From positions 124,001-188,000 of the forward strand of contig JAACMV010000004.1 of assembly GCA_010909725.1 (NCBI GenBank): a stretch of 64,000 bases of DNA, in the 5' to 3' direction. A program made the position numbers and the translations under genes. Position 1 is the stretch's first letter; the number at the start of each line of letters is the position of its first letter. Source of the DNA: Picochlorum sp. 'celeri' (taxonomy: Eukaryota; Chlorophyta; Trebouxiophyceae). A model generated the notes under the pieces. That model had not been told where the DNA came from and ran no database searches. It was given only the letters and a program-made list of their open reading frames with translations. Shown in pieces: positions 10,829-20,321 of this stretch.

Positions 10829-12318
10829 TTATTCATCCTCCTTGAGGTCCAATGCATGAATGAATACGCCATTCTTTGCTGCAGGATCTCTCAACCATCT
10901 GCCCATCCGTGGCTCTTGGCCGATGCCTGCAACGACAAATCTGGCACTGGATGCAATGGCGAGAGAGTTTACAAATCCACGAACAGGTACGGCACCTATA
11001 TTCTCTAGTGCCCTTCGTCCACCATCTCCTTTGCCTCCGTCCCATACTTTCCAGAATTGTATGACACCATCCCCAGCACCAGAGGCAATGAGGTCAGACC
11101 CGGGACAGACAGCCACAGATCCAACCCAGCTACAGGCATCACCCCCAATGCTACCAGCACCGACATGGTCGCTGCTATCATCCGGTATTCTATCTGCCAC
11201 ATGCGCATTTCTGCATGTATAGGTTGGTTTCTTCTTGGCAGAGTTCCATAATTGGACAGATCCTTGTCCATCTCCTGTCACCCATTCGCTTGATGTGATG
11301 TATGCACACGATTCAATATTGACCCAGTTACCTCGGAACACAAGCTGCGATTCCTCGGGAATTTTCCATACTCGACACGTTCTATCAGCACCACACGTCA
11401 GTGCTCTATCTCCCTGAAGGGAATCCAGACCCAAAATGGGACTCTGATGCCCAAACAGCGTGTCAACATACGTCATATCCTCCAATGACCATATATACAG
11501 AGACCGATCCAAGGAACCACTGAATAACTGGTGTGTTCCCTGCCGAAAGGACAAGGCAGAGACAGCATCCTTATGCCCAGGAAATGATCGAATCAGCTGC
11601 CTAGACCGAGCATCCCATATATGAACCTTTCTATCACCTCCACCGACTGCCAAATACTTTCCATCACTCGACACAGCAGCTGCTAACAACGATGTCCTAC
11701 TCCCCTGCCGGGCCGCAGGTGTCATCCATGGAGCACCACCACCAGTCATCCCATCCCCAGGAGAGGGGCTGCTGTGAGAAAACACCTGCCTCTTCCCACT
11801 CTCTACATCCAACTCCATAATTGATCCATCCTTGGAGACAGAGAATACTTTTGCATCGTCCCGTGTCAACGCAATAGCTGTCACAGGCAATCGATGCCCT
11901 CTATACAGCTTCCCACCATCCTCCCGTCTATCATATGCTGCCACCACAGGCACCTCTGGCAACACCACTCTATCCGCAATAACCCGTCGCAGATACCCCA
12001 TGGATTCGAGCGCATCCTGACGGAGAATTTCAGCCACACCCTCTTCGTCATGCTCCTCATTCAACTGCTCAATATGACTCAAATATTGCTTCGCTGCACC
12101 ATGAAGTTCAGGAATCAGCCCCTTTCCTATACTTGGAATGTTTATATACACCAATGCAACGCACCTAGACGCAACCGTTTTTCCTCAGCAGTCTCTACAT
12201 CCTCCTCGCTTTCCTCTTCACTCTCACGTTCCTCCTCGCTATTCCCCATCATCAGCACATCCTCATCATCCTCCTCTTCAAAGAATTCATCTCTTTTCTG
12301 TCTCTTTCGCTGCACCAT
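10829..12318 (-). CDS. RRP9: U3 snoRNP protein RRP9 / U3-55K (WD40)
   Basis: Two exons on the minus strand: 12165-12318 and 10829-12126, separated by a 38-nt intron (483 aa). RRP9 binds the U3 snoRNA box B/C motif in the nucleolar SSU processome. The N-terminus is a basic then very acidic tail (FFEEEDDEDV...) ending TAEEKRLRLG, as in the family. A WD40 propeller follows, with repeats such as VHIWDARSRQLIRSFPGHKDAV and ADRTCRVWKIPEESQLVF. The last is highly diagnostic of RRP9, as is the C-terminal GQEPRMGRWLRDPAAKNGV. Without the 38-nt intron the frame breaks, so the intron is well supported although unusually short. Confidence 0.94.
12127..12164 (-). other. 38-nt spliceosomal intron in RRP9
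   Basis: Donor GTGCGT and acceptor TATAG on the minus strand. Removing 38 nt joins the acidic N-terminal exon to the WD40 exon with a consistent phase (CTA G / GA AAG). It contains a TATATAAAC run and no long polypyrimidine tract. Confidence 0.75.
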
Positions 12319-13023
12319 GATTGCTCTTTGTTTGTTTTTTGAGGAAACTCTACTGTTTTAAAATGAAAAAGATGGCATGCTGCTCAGAAGCATGCTGCGT
12401 GCTTTTCAAGATTGGATGCCTGCCTTATTCGTATGCAGAGTATTTATATTTTTAAAAAACAACTATGAATGTGAGGACCAATTCTTCCTTCCTTCCTTCA
12501 TACCACAAACATAAAGAACAGAAGGAGGAGGAGAATGGCACATGTTTAATATTATAAACTTCTTAATTAGTGTCCTCTTCCTGACGTCGAATCGGGTCTT
12601 CCCCGATTCTTCTTCATCATGATACAAGATGATGACGTCTGTCGTCTGCAGACGACAGACCCAGTGTCAATGCATTGACCATATGGTGGAAGGCGCCACG
12701 TGCGTGGCGTCTGGGACCTTCTGACTCGTCTGACGACTGTCGGTCTGACTGACGACCGTCATGATGTCGGCATGCGACGACACGTCGCTTGATATACATT
12801 GATTGGCGGCACATTGCCTGTATAATATATAAAAACTTTAAAAATATAAACTTTATCGCATATACATCAGTCTCAGAGAGAACTGTGGCGGTATTCAGAG
12901 ATTCGGAGAGACATATCCAAAAGTTGACCGACACGAAACACGGCGCTACAACGTTGACGCGGTTGTAAAGAGAGCTCATTTTCATTGAACATACAGTTAC
13001 ACACATACATCGAGAGTTAAAAC
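12319..13023. other. Palindrome-rich intergenic region (divergent promoters)
   Basis: About 700 bp between the divergent RRP9 and expansin-fold genes. It holds a CTTC repeat near 12484-12500, three successive perfect inverted repeats at 12637-12709, and a GACGAC/GTCGTC-rich stretch to about 12790. No coding potential was recognised. Confidence 0.6.
12637..12660. repeat. Perfect 24-bp palindrome
   Basis: Each half is GTCTGTCGTCTG and its reverse complement; the match is exact with no spacer. It is followed by a perfect 14-bp palindrome (GTCAATGCATTGAC, 12666-12679) and an inverted repeat with 7-bp arms around TG that encloses a CACGTG core (12694-12709). It lies about 320 bp upstream of RRP9 and 360 bp upstream of the expansin-fold gene. 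Confidence 0.8.
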
Positions 13024-13473
13024 ATGTTTGCTATTCGTTTTCTTGCGGCATTGATGTGCCTCATCTCCTGGGTTTCCATGGCAGCTGCTGCCAACAGAGG
13101 CTATGGAACAGCCTACAGCAAGCCATACCGTATCGATGCCACTGGAAAGAACGCTTGTCAATTCAATGCGAAAAAGCTTGCAAAGAGGTGGCAGGTCTAC
13201 TACGCCGCGCTGAACGAGGCTGACTGGAAGAAGGCTGGGGTCAAACGTGGCAAGAGCAAGGCATGCGGGCGCTGCCTCAAGGTGAAGGGCCTGCAGCGAA
13301 GGAGAGGACACAGGCAGAAGAATGTGATTGTCAAGATTGTCGATTTGTGTCCAAAATGGGCTTGCAAGAAGGGCAATGTTGATTTCTCCACCAAGGCTCT
13401 CAAGGACATTACTGGATACTCATGGGACAAGAAGAAGATCCAGTGGTCCTTCACCCGCTGCCCAAAGAAATAA
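13024..13473 (+). CDS. Secreted single-domain expansin/barwin-like (DPBB) protein
   Basis: A 149-residue product with a signal peptide ending near AAA (about residue 22). The six-stranded double-psi beta-barrel reads GYGTAYS, a Cys pair in ACGRCLKVKG, then VKIVDLCPKWAC and GNVDFSTKALKDITG; the last resembles the HFDLS region of expansins and RlpA/EG45 proteins. There is no second (CBM63-like) domain, so it is not a canonical expansin. Lys and Arg are very abundant, which suggests binding to an acidic cell-wall polysaccharide (inference). Single exon. Wall loosening is possible but unproven; a plant-natriuretic/EG45-type role is an alternative. Confidence 0.75.
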   Translation: MFAIRFLAALMCLISWVSMAAAANRGYGTAYSKPYRIDATGKNACQFNAKKLAKRWQVYYAALNEADWKKAGVKRGKSKACGRCLKVKGLQRRRGHRQKNVIVKIVDLCPKWACKKGNVDFSTKALKDITGYSWDKKKIQWSFTRCPKK

Positions 13474-13909
13474 ATACGGCAGTATCATGCACTACTATTT
13501 TTTCTTTACGGAGTCTCTTCATGCAGTGAGAGACGCAACTGCTATATATATACTACAAGATGTACTACTATACCTCTGCTACGGATCAGTGACAAATTTT
13601 ATTGAATAAATGGATGCACAGAGGGCACATACTATATAATGGACATTCTCATGATACGAGAGAGGAGCATGTTCAGACATAAATGTCATTGATTGCAGTG
13701 ACACAAAGAAAGAAGAAACAGCAAGACCAAGCAGGGACTTTTTTCTCATTTCATCATAAGCTCAAGAAGAAGCACCAATTTCATTCATTCCCATCAAGGA
13801 TTCTTTCATGACAATGATCTTTTTTCCTGATTTCATGACTCAACCTATTCTACTTTGTAACCAAAACCCATATCTATATAGCTGAATAGCAGATCTTGTT
13901 GTTGTCTCG
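13474..13909. other. Intergenic, no feature recognised
   Basis: 436 bp between two plus-strand genes. It holds the 3' UTR of the expansin-fold gene and the promoter of the oxidoreductase. TATCTATATAG near 13871-13881 lies about 30-40 bp before the next ATG and is TATA-like. Confidence 0.35.
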
Positions 13910-15289
13910 ATGCTGATGGGTCAGAGACCACGCAGCGTGGTACACGACAGCTGTTGTCGCTGGGTCACAAGGACAACAACACGCTCTCCTCGTTGTCATG
14001 GTGTCCGCCAATATTCAAAAACTGATAATGGAGATGTTATTGTCATAGGTGCGGGTGTGGTTGGCCTTTTCATCGCCTCTCGCTTGCTTCAACGTGGGAA
14101 TACAGTAGTGCTTTTGGAATCTGCTCAGGGCTTGTGCGGTGGGGCCACGGGTGCAGGGCAGGGGTACATATGGCAGAGTCACAGAGATCCTTTGGCAGTG
14201 GGTGCTTGGAAGATGGCTGAGCAGAGTAAACAGGAGTGGAAAGAACTCTTGTCTTCTCATGTGCAGGAAGAAGAAGACCTGTATGATGAGAATGGGAGTC
14301 TGCTGTTGGCCACTACAGAGCAGGAATCCCTTGCTTTAAAGGAAAGGGTTGAATCTCTACACAAGCATGGTGGTTTGCATGCCGAGTATCTGTCATCGTA
14401 TGATGATATTGTGTGTGTAGAACCATCTCTGAGGGATTCCAGGATAGAGCTGTATGCTGGCGTTGTGACGCCATCTGATGCCCAGATAGATGGTAGAAGG
14501 GCTGTAGATGTACTGTTCACGTCATGCGTAGCGCATGGTGGGGAGAGATTTGTGTCTCGATTTGGGCATGCTGTGGAGTCATTGATACTCAGAGATGATG
14601 GTCGAGAGGAACAATGTGCACATGGTGTCGTCCTGGATAATGGGCATGCCATCTATGCGGACCGTATCGTAGTGGCTGCTGGTGCTTGGAGTGGTCAGAT
14701 GCTATCGACCTGGCTAGGTGAGCAAGGCGATGCATGGAAGGAGCGGATTGTCCCCAGGCGGGGACATTTGCTTGTGTGTACAATCCCACGCACTGATACT
14801 ACAAGGCATCTTCGGCACGGTATCATGGAAGCCAAATACACACATCATTATTCAAAGAGAGGAGCAGCTGATGAGTACGATGTCACATTCACAGCCACAG
14901 AAAATGCTCTTGATGGTAGTCTGTTGATTGGCAGTAGCAGAGAGCTGCTCAGCAGCACCATGAAGGATTCGTGGGTCCAGGATGCACAGCCGCATGTCGT
15001 ACGAGACATTCTAGATAGAGCAAGGGAATTCTTGCCCCAATTACTGGATGAAAATATGATGACCATCCGTGATGTCCGCGTGGGTCTGAGGCCATTTGCC
15101 ACACACCACCATGCAGGGCCCTACATTGGTCCCGTAAAAGGCATTGGTGGCCTGTTCGTGTCTTCAGGACACGAGGGCTCTGGGCTCACACTCGCCCCAG
15201 CGTCTGCAGATGTTCTCATGCACCATCTATTCCACGATGTGTCCATGGATGCTGACATTGAAGCGTATACACAAACCGTGTACACATGA
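13910..15289 (+). CDS. FAD-dependent oxidoreductase, DAO/glycine oxidase family
   Basis: A 459-residue single-exon protein. After about 40 Arg/Ser/Thr-rich residues that look like an organellar presequence comes the FAD Rossmann motif DVIVIGAGVVGLFIASRLL with a trailing VVLLES. GGATGAGQGYIW matches the DAO-family flavin loop. The C-terminus VGLRPFATHHHAGPYIGP...SSGHEGSGLTLAPASADVL is the second FAD-binding segment. Homologues in plants and algae are annotated as FAD-dependent oxidoreductases of unknown substrate (sarcosine, D-amino acid or similar amines). The substrate cannot be deduced from sequence. Confidence 0.82.
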   Translation: MLMGQRPRSVVHDSCCRWVTRTTTRSPRCHGVRQYSKTDNGDVIVIGAGVVGLFIASRLLQRGNTVVLLESAQGLCGGATGAGQGYIWQSHRDPLAVGAWKMAEQSKQEWKELLSSHVQEEEDLYDENGSLLLATTEQESLALKERVESLHKHGGLHAEYLSSYDDIVCVEPSLRDSRIELYAGVVTPSDAQIDGRRAVDVLFTSCVAHGGERFVSRFGHAVESLILRDDGREEQCAHGVVLDNGHAIYADRIVVAAGAWSGQMLSTWLGEQGDAWKERIVPRRGHLLVCTIPRTDTTRHLRHGIMEAKYTHHYSKRGAADEYDVTFTATENALDGSLLIGSSRELLSSTMKDSWVQDAQPHVVRDILDRAREFLPQLLDENMMTIRDVRVGLRPFATHHHAGPYIGPVKGIGGLFVSSGHEGSGLTLAPASADVLMHHLFHDVSMDADIEAYTQTVYT

Positions 15290-15875
15290 TACATCCACCC
15301 ATGGAGTATTGCTTTTGATGGGCGCCTGCTATGCATCCCTTGCGTTGGGTACTTTGGCTCATTCCCGCCCCATCCTTGACAATGTGGGGCCTTGCCCGCC
15401 ATGAAATAATTCCTATGTAAAACTGTTGCGATTTCGGTCGAACATTGGTCTATTGTATGAGTAGAGCCACCGCCTTCGACTCCGTTGCACTCACTACAAT
15501 AAGATAGGGTGCGGTGTGACACGAACAGGAAGCAATACCGTGGAATAGAGTAGGATTTACCAATTGTATTTCATAGTCAGGGTACCAGATACCTACATTT
15601 GCCCTAGTACGAGTGGACACTGCGAGTCAGTCAGGGGGGCAGACTGTGAAGATAAGATACAGGTGGCAGTATACCCCTAGAGAATGTGCTGTCTCGAATG
15701 AACATTGGCAACTATATACTTTCATTATTTCATTTATTGGGACACGCCTCGTACAGCTGAAGCGGCTCAGGCTCTGAGAAGTGGACGGATTTCATTCTTC
15801 TTTTTCTGAGTTGGAATACTGGAAGATATTACGCTACAATTGTAGTGCAATTTTGATTTGATTTAATAGAAAGAC
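15290..15875. other. Intergenic, no feature recognised
   Basis: About 590 bp between two plus-strand genes. No ORF with family resemblance, RNA gene or notable repeat was seen. Confidence 0.4.
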
Positions 15876-17405
15876 ATGTCTAGGCAAGAAGCAGGAGGGA
15901 GTGAAGGGACATTTTCGCCTGCTGGGTTGAAAGTGCTTGTTGTAGACGATGATCCCATGTGTCTCAAGGTTGTTTCTGCAATGCTGAAACGATGTAATTA
16001 TGAAGTTGACACGGAATCGAATGGGCATCAGGCGTTGGATAAACTGAGGCAGATGCAGGAGAATGGGTGTCAGTTTGATCTGGTGTTGTCGGATGTGTAC
16101 ATGCCAGATATGGATGGGTTCAAGTTGTTGGAGAGCATTGGGTTGGAGCTCGAGGTGCCAGTCATCATGATGTCGAGTGATAGTGATACCAATGTGGTGC
16201 TTCGAGGGGTGACGCATGGGGCAGTTGATTTTTTGATAAAGCCAGTGAGGATTGAGGAGCTGAGAAATGTTTGGCAGCATGTTATTCGTCGGCGGAGTTC
16301 GCAGATGAGTCGCGGAGCTACTGCCGAGGAGTCTGGTGTTGAGCAAGATATTAACTCTCGGACGTCACAAGGAACGAAAAGGAAGGACGTGGAAGTTATT
16401 CGTGCAGAACATGAGGGTGGATCAACGGGAAAGAAGCCCCGGGTTGTGTGGTCTGTTGAAATGCACCAGCAGTTTGTGTATGCTGTGAATACGCTTGGTA
16501 TAGACAAGGCTGTTCCCAAACGAATTTTAGATTTGATGAATGTGGAAGGGTTGACGAGAGAAAATGTGGCATCTCATCTACAAAAGTATAGGTTGTACTT
16601 GAAGCGGGTTGAGGGCGTTGCGGGCAAAGGTAATGTTGCAGTGGTGAAAGGAGGTGTTCCGAGGAATGTCGATCGATTGAATGGGAAGCCCCCTCTTCAG
16701 AATAAAGTACCAAAGCAGAGCAAGTCATCTGGAACGAGCAGAGCTGAATCTTCAGATGCAGAACGGAAGCTGAACACAATGCATGCCTCAGGGTCTAGCC
16801 CAAACCTTCAAGGAATCTCCTCCTCCCACTGGTCACAACCACATGCTCAGATGAATCAACCACACGGATATTATAACTTACACGGTCAAATATATGGCAA
16901 CTCGGTCAGAATGAATGCAACTGGTGCCCCACCAATGATGGGCTGGCAGAATCAGAATGGTGTTCCTATGGCTGCACCAATTCAGTATGCCAATGTGCCT
17001 CGCACGTCTGCGTTCTATCAGGGAACTGGCCATATGTATCCGGCTCAAGGTCCACCAATCAACGGTCAGATGGGAGTAACGAACAATAACAATGTGCTGC
17101 ACTCAGCAATTGATAGCAGCCAGCGACCATCCTGCACTGAAGCACATCTCAATGGATCAACAAATGTGACCGGGAATGCACCTGGATCGGACAACGAATT
17201 TGATACAGTTGTGAATAACAACACAAATGTGCATTCGAGCACAGATGATGCATCTCCAAACAAGATTGCGACTGATATTCTGAGGTCTGGATCAAGTGGA
17301 CTGGATGATGACAGCCTTCCAAACATTGCAGGCCTTGACAAAAATCATGACCCAGACGATGATGTCTTAGACATGTTTATCAAAGGAATGGAAGGAGAAA
17401 CTTGA
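15876..17405 (+). CDS. Type-B response regulator (receiver + GARP/Myb DNA-binding domain)
   Basis: A 509-residue nuclear transcription factor of the two-component phosphorelay. The receiver has the acidic pocket VVDDDP, phospho-acceptor D73 in [13 protein letters not shown], and the conserved Lys (K122) in LIKPV. A basic linker ([14 protein letters not shown]) leads to the GARP domain: [35 protein letters not shown] and [12 protein letters not shown] (about 186-248). The C-terminal half is Gln/Asn/Gly-rich and ends in an acidic segment, typical of a transactivation domain. This architecture is confined to the green lineage. In land plants it serves cytokinin signalling; in algae the input kinase is unknown. 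Single exon. Confidence 0.95.
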   Translation: MSRQEAGGSEGTFSPAGLKVLVVDDDPMCLKVVSAMLKRCNYEVDTESNGHQALDKLRQMQENGCQFDLVLSDVYMPDMDGFKLLESIGLELEVPVIMMSSDSDTNVVLRGVTHGAVDFLIKPVRIEELRNVWQHVIRRRSSQMSRGATAEESGVEQDINSRTSQGTKRKDVEVIRAEHEGGSTGKKPRVVWSVEMHQQFVYAVNTLGIDKAVPKRILDLMNVEGLTRENVASHLQKYRLYLKRVEGVAGKGNVAVVKGGVPRNVDRLNGKPPLQNKVPKQSKSSGTSRAESSDAERKLNTMHASGSSPNLQGISSSHWSQPHAQMNQPHGYYNLHGQIYGNSVRMNATGAPPMMGWQNQNGVPMAAPIQYANVPRTSAFYQGTGHMYPAQGPPINGQMGVTNNNNVLHSAIDSSQRPSCTEAHLNGSTNVTGNAPGSDNEFDTVVNNNTNVHSSTDDASPNKIATDILRSGSSGLDDDSLPNIAGLDKNHDPDDDVLDMFIKGMEGET

Positions 17406-17539
17406 AGTATGCACGTACAATAAATGATTAAAAGTTAAGTAAGAAATTCATACAATGTGTGTCGTCAATTTTGCCTGTAGACAGAAATGAGCCTGATGGA
17501 TAGGCTGTGTTGGGTTCTCATTTCATCCTGAAACATCCA

Positions 17540-18187
17540 TTATCTCCCCCTAAAACAACTACACAAGCGCGTCAGAAAACCCTCTGGTTCTTTCCGTACC
17601 CTCGTGAAACTAGATGACACCCCAGAAGGGTTGACATCATACGGAGGACTAGACTCATGAACCCACTGTCTCACTCGCGTCAGATTCTGATATCTACTAT
17701 CAGGATCCTGTGCTTTCATAAATAATTGCAAATTAGCCTTACTTAACCTATCCGACTTTCTCTCCTTTCCATCTCCATCTCCCTGATCTCTAAACTTCAA
17801 CTGATAACTTTCCAATTCCTTTGGGGCAGAATTCCCCCGTACCAACTGAGGATCTGATCGACTCTTCCTCCGCTCCATTCGTCGACTCATTTTCTCTTGT
17901 CTCTCCTGCAACGCAGATAAATTCAACACGGGTACAGGACCAACACCAGCAGGCCCCACCTCCTCTACTCGAGACATATTTTTCATGCCTGCTCTTCCCT
18001 CGTCCTTCCCCGCACCATTCGGCATCGTCTTTTCTAAACCCTCAACACCTCTTCTATCCTCTGTTTCATGACGCTGATCATCAGTGACTGTATTTTCTAG
18101 AATAATTTCCTTCTCCTCCACCCGAAGTTCCAACTGAGGAGACTCTCCACCAGGATCACCTTTCACCTCGTTCAAATTCGATCCCAT
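17540..18187 (-). CDS. Unknown protein with possible lipid anchors at both ends
   Basis: A 215-residue single-exon ORF with no family I recognise. The first ATG is at 18187, giving an MGSN N-terminus compatible with N-myristoylation; the in-frame GTG further upstream is not a start. The C-terminus LTRLCSCFRGR carries paired cysteines next to basic residues, which resembles a palmitoylation site. The middle is charged and probably disordered, with a basic RRMERRKSRSDP segment and a more conserved-looking tract LQLFMKAQDPDSRYQNLTRVRQWV (about 165-188). Membrane association is inferred only from these end motifs. It could be a scaffold or small signalling adaptor. Confidence 0.6.
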   Translation of the reverse strand: MGSNLNEVKGDPGGESPQLELRVEEKEIILENTVTDDQRHETEDRRGVEGLEKTMPNGAGKDEGRAGMKNMSRVEEVGPAGVGPVPVLNLSALQERQEKMSRRMERRKSRSDPQLVRGNSAPKELESYQLKFRDQGDGDGKERKSDRLSKANLQLFMKAQDPDSRYQNLTRVRQWVHESSPPYDVNPSGVSSSFTRVRKEPEGFLTRLCSCFRGR

Positions 18188-18763
18188 CCACACCTAATGT
18201 GTTTGTATATCTATCCAAAAGACGTCTTTTTTTCAGTCTTTTTTCACGTCGACGTGCACCGAACCCACAAAACTGCAGGGACGTCGCGGCGCAAGGTCTT
18301 CTCGTGCTCAAGCCTTGTCTTCAGTAAAACACCAACACAGGCGATCATTCATCCATATAACAAAATTTCATAGTTTTAGAGTGCCAGTAATAGAGAAAAA
18401 ACGTGATACAGCTTTCGCTGTCAGTAATTGAAAGAATGCCAACGTCAACACCGACTATTCCTGCATCCTCGCTGCCTGCAGAGAAGAGTAGGATATATTT
18501 TATTCATCATTACAACAACGATGGGTTGTTGAGGCTGTGTACGATTCTACTCGAATCATCCTACGGATGAGGATCTTTCGCCCCTGTCCTGAGTGACAAG
18601 GAGGAGGGAGAGACTCACCTCATCCTTCATCCGATCCTACATGCCGCGTGTTGTTGTTACATGCTGAAAAATTACTAGCACAGAGAACTAGTGAAACAAA
18701 ATTATTTTAGCCTGTGCTGCATTGTACTCACAACTGCGGTAATGATGAAAATGATAGCTATAT
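18188..18763. other. Intergenic, promoter of the minus-strand unknown gene and 3' flank of ATP synthase gamma
   Basis: 576 bp. It contains the ACGT-core palindrome at 18245-18256 plus further GACGTC cores near 18219 and 18280. A 44-codon ORF from 18435 has no resemblance to a known family. Confidence 0.4.
18245..18256. promoter_or_regulatory. ACGT-core palindrome CACGTCGACGTG
   Basis: A perfect 12-bp palindrome with two ACGT cores, about 58 bp upstream of the ATG at 18187. Plant and algal bZIP/bHLH factors bind such cores; binding here is inference. Confidence 0.4.
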
Positions 18764-20110
18764 TTAGACGGATGAGGCACCAGACACAATCTCTGTCAGC
18801 TCAGTTGTAATCTTGGCCTGACGCTTACGGTTGTATACCAGGTTGAGCTTCTTCTTCAATTCACCAGCGTTATCAGAAGCACTGTTCATGGCATTCATAC
18901 GGGCAGCCAACTCGGATGCGAGAGCCTCCTGGAGGGATCTGAGGAGGGTGGCGTTCATGTACAATGGCAAAAGAGCATCTACAATCTGGACTGGGTCCTG
19001 CTCGAAAATGAGAGAGGCATCGAGGTCTCCAGTCTCGGTGGTGGTGCGCTCAGACTCGACCACAAGCTTACCCTCTCTGGTGGTGAGCTTGAAGACCTCA
19101 TCCTCGGCAGCATCAACGCAGTTTCCATCAATGTCGCAGACAGTTCCCTCTGCGCTCAATGGAAGCATGGTCTGGATGACTGGTGCGGAAGAGATCAAAG
19201 ACACAAACTTGGTATACACGAGCTCGACCTTGTCAACCTTTTCAGAGACGAAATCAGCAAAGATGGTGTCGGCAACAGCCTGGGCCTCCTTGATGGTTGG
19301 GCTCTGTCCAACCTCGAACTCTGCCTCAATAGTGTACTGTGGGCGTCTTCTGAAGTATGAAGCTCCCTTGCGACCAATGCAGACGAGGGAGACATCCACA
19401 CCCATGGATGTCAACTCTCTGTGTCTCTGCTCTGTCTTCTTGATCAACTGAGCGTTGTATCCACCGCACAGACCACGGTCTCCGGTCACACACACAAGAA
19501 GCACCTTCTTCACTGGACGAACCTGGACGAGAGGAGAATCGACATCCTCGACCTGGAGTCTCTGGTTCACTCCATACAACACCTGCACATTGTTATTGGC
19601 ACACCCACATCAGCCACCATATCTCCTACCAGTCACCATATGCTCCCTCGCAAACGCACCTTGACCAAATTCTCAGCAAATGGACGTCCATTCACAACAG
19701 CCTCCTGAGCTCTGCGCACCTTGGCAGCAGCCACCAACTTCATGGCTTCTGTGATCTTCTGCGTGTTCTTCACAGAAGAGATACGATCACGAAGCTCTTT
19801 CATACCAGCAGCGCGGATCTGTAATAAACAAGTAAAATGTATCAATTATACTCTATGCAAATGGCATTGCAGGCATCACAAGGTCGCAGACAGGAAAAGC
19901 CGCCCGAAAAACTGTCCCATGTGACCTTGCAATATATCACACAATCTCCGCATTCCTCTGCTGTAAAATTACATATGAATGATATCTGACTCTGTCTAGA
20001 CCTACCTGGAGCTGACCACGGGATGGAGCACCGGCCGATGCGTTGCGAGTTGCCTGGAAGGCGTGCACATTGCCGTGGAAGGCAGATTTAGTTGCGAGTG
20101 CACTCTGCAT
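18764..20110 (-). CDS. ATPC: Mitochondrial F1Fo-ATP synthase subunit gamma
   Basis: Three exons on the minus strand: 20006-20110, 19660-19818, 18764-19582 (360 aa). The gamma subunit is the central rotor stalk in the mitochondrial matrix. Exon 1 encodes a presequence ([20 protein letters not shown]). The mature protein has the N-terminal helix [21 protein letters not shown], the core [13 protein letters not shown], and the C-terminal helix [19 protein letters not shown]...[17 protein letters not shown]. The insert [20 protein letters not shown] is characteristic of plant mitochondrial gamma and absent from the chloroplast type. There is no chloroplast redox-Cys insert. Introns are 77 and 187 nt. 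Confidence 0.96.
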
Positions 20111-20321
20111 TGTGTATCTACGTTTTTATAAGTGAGATTTCTTGAATAAAATGGGAGGCGCTTGCAGAGCGATGGGTGAGTTTAGATGGATAAGGTGGAT
20201 AATCGACGACCCTTGTTTCCACGCATAGCCATCCCATCAAACGGATGATTTGATGGGTATAGTATTACACGATCAAAAAGCTCATGAGACCAGTCTGCTC
20301 TATACAATGCACGGTATTCAT

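Noticed and set aside
18435..18569. 44-codon ORF on the plus strand
   Set aside because: No conserved motif, no splice partner, and it lies in the 3' flank of a minus-strand gene; best treated as chance.
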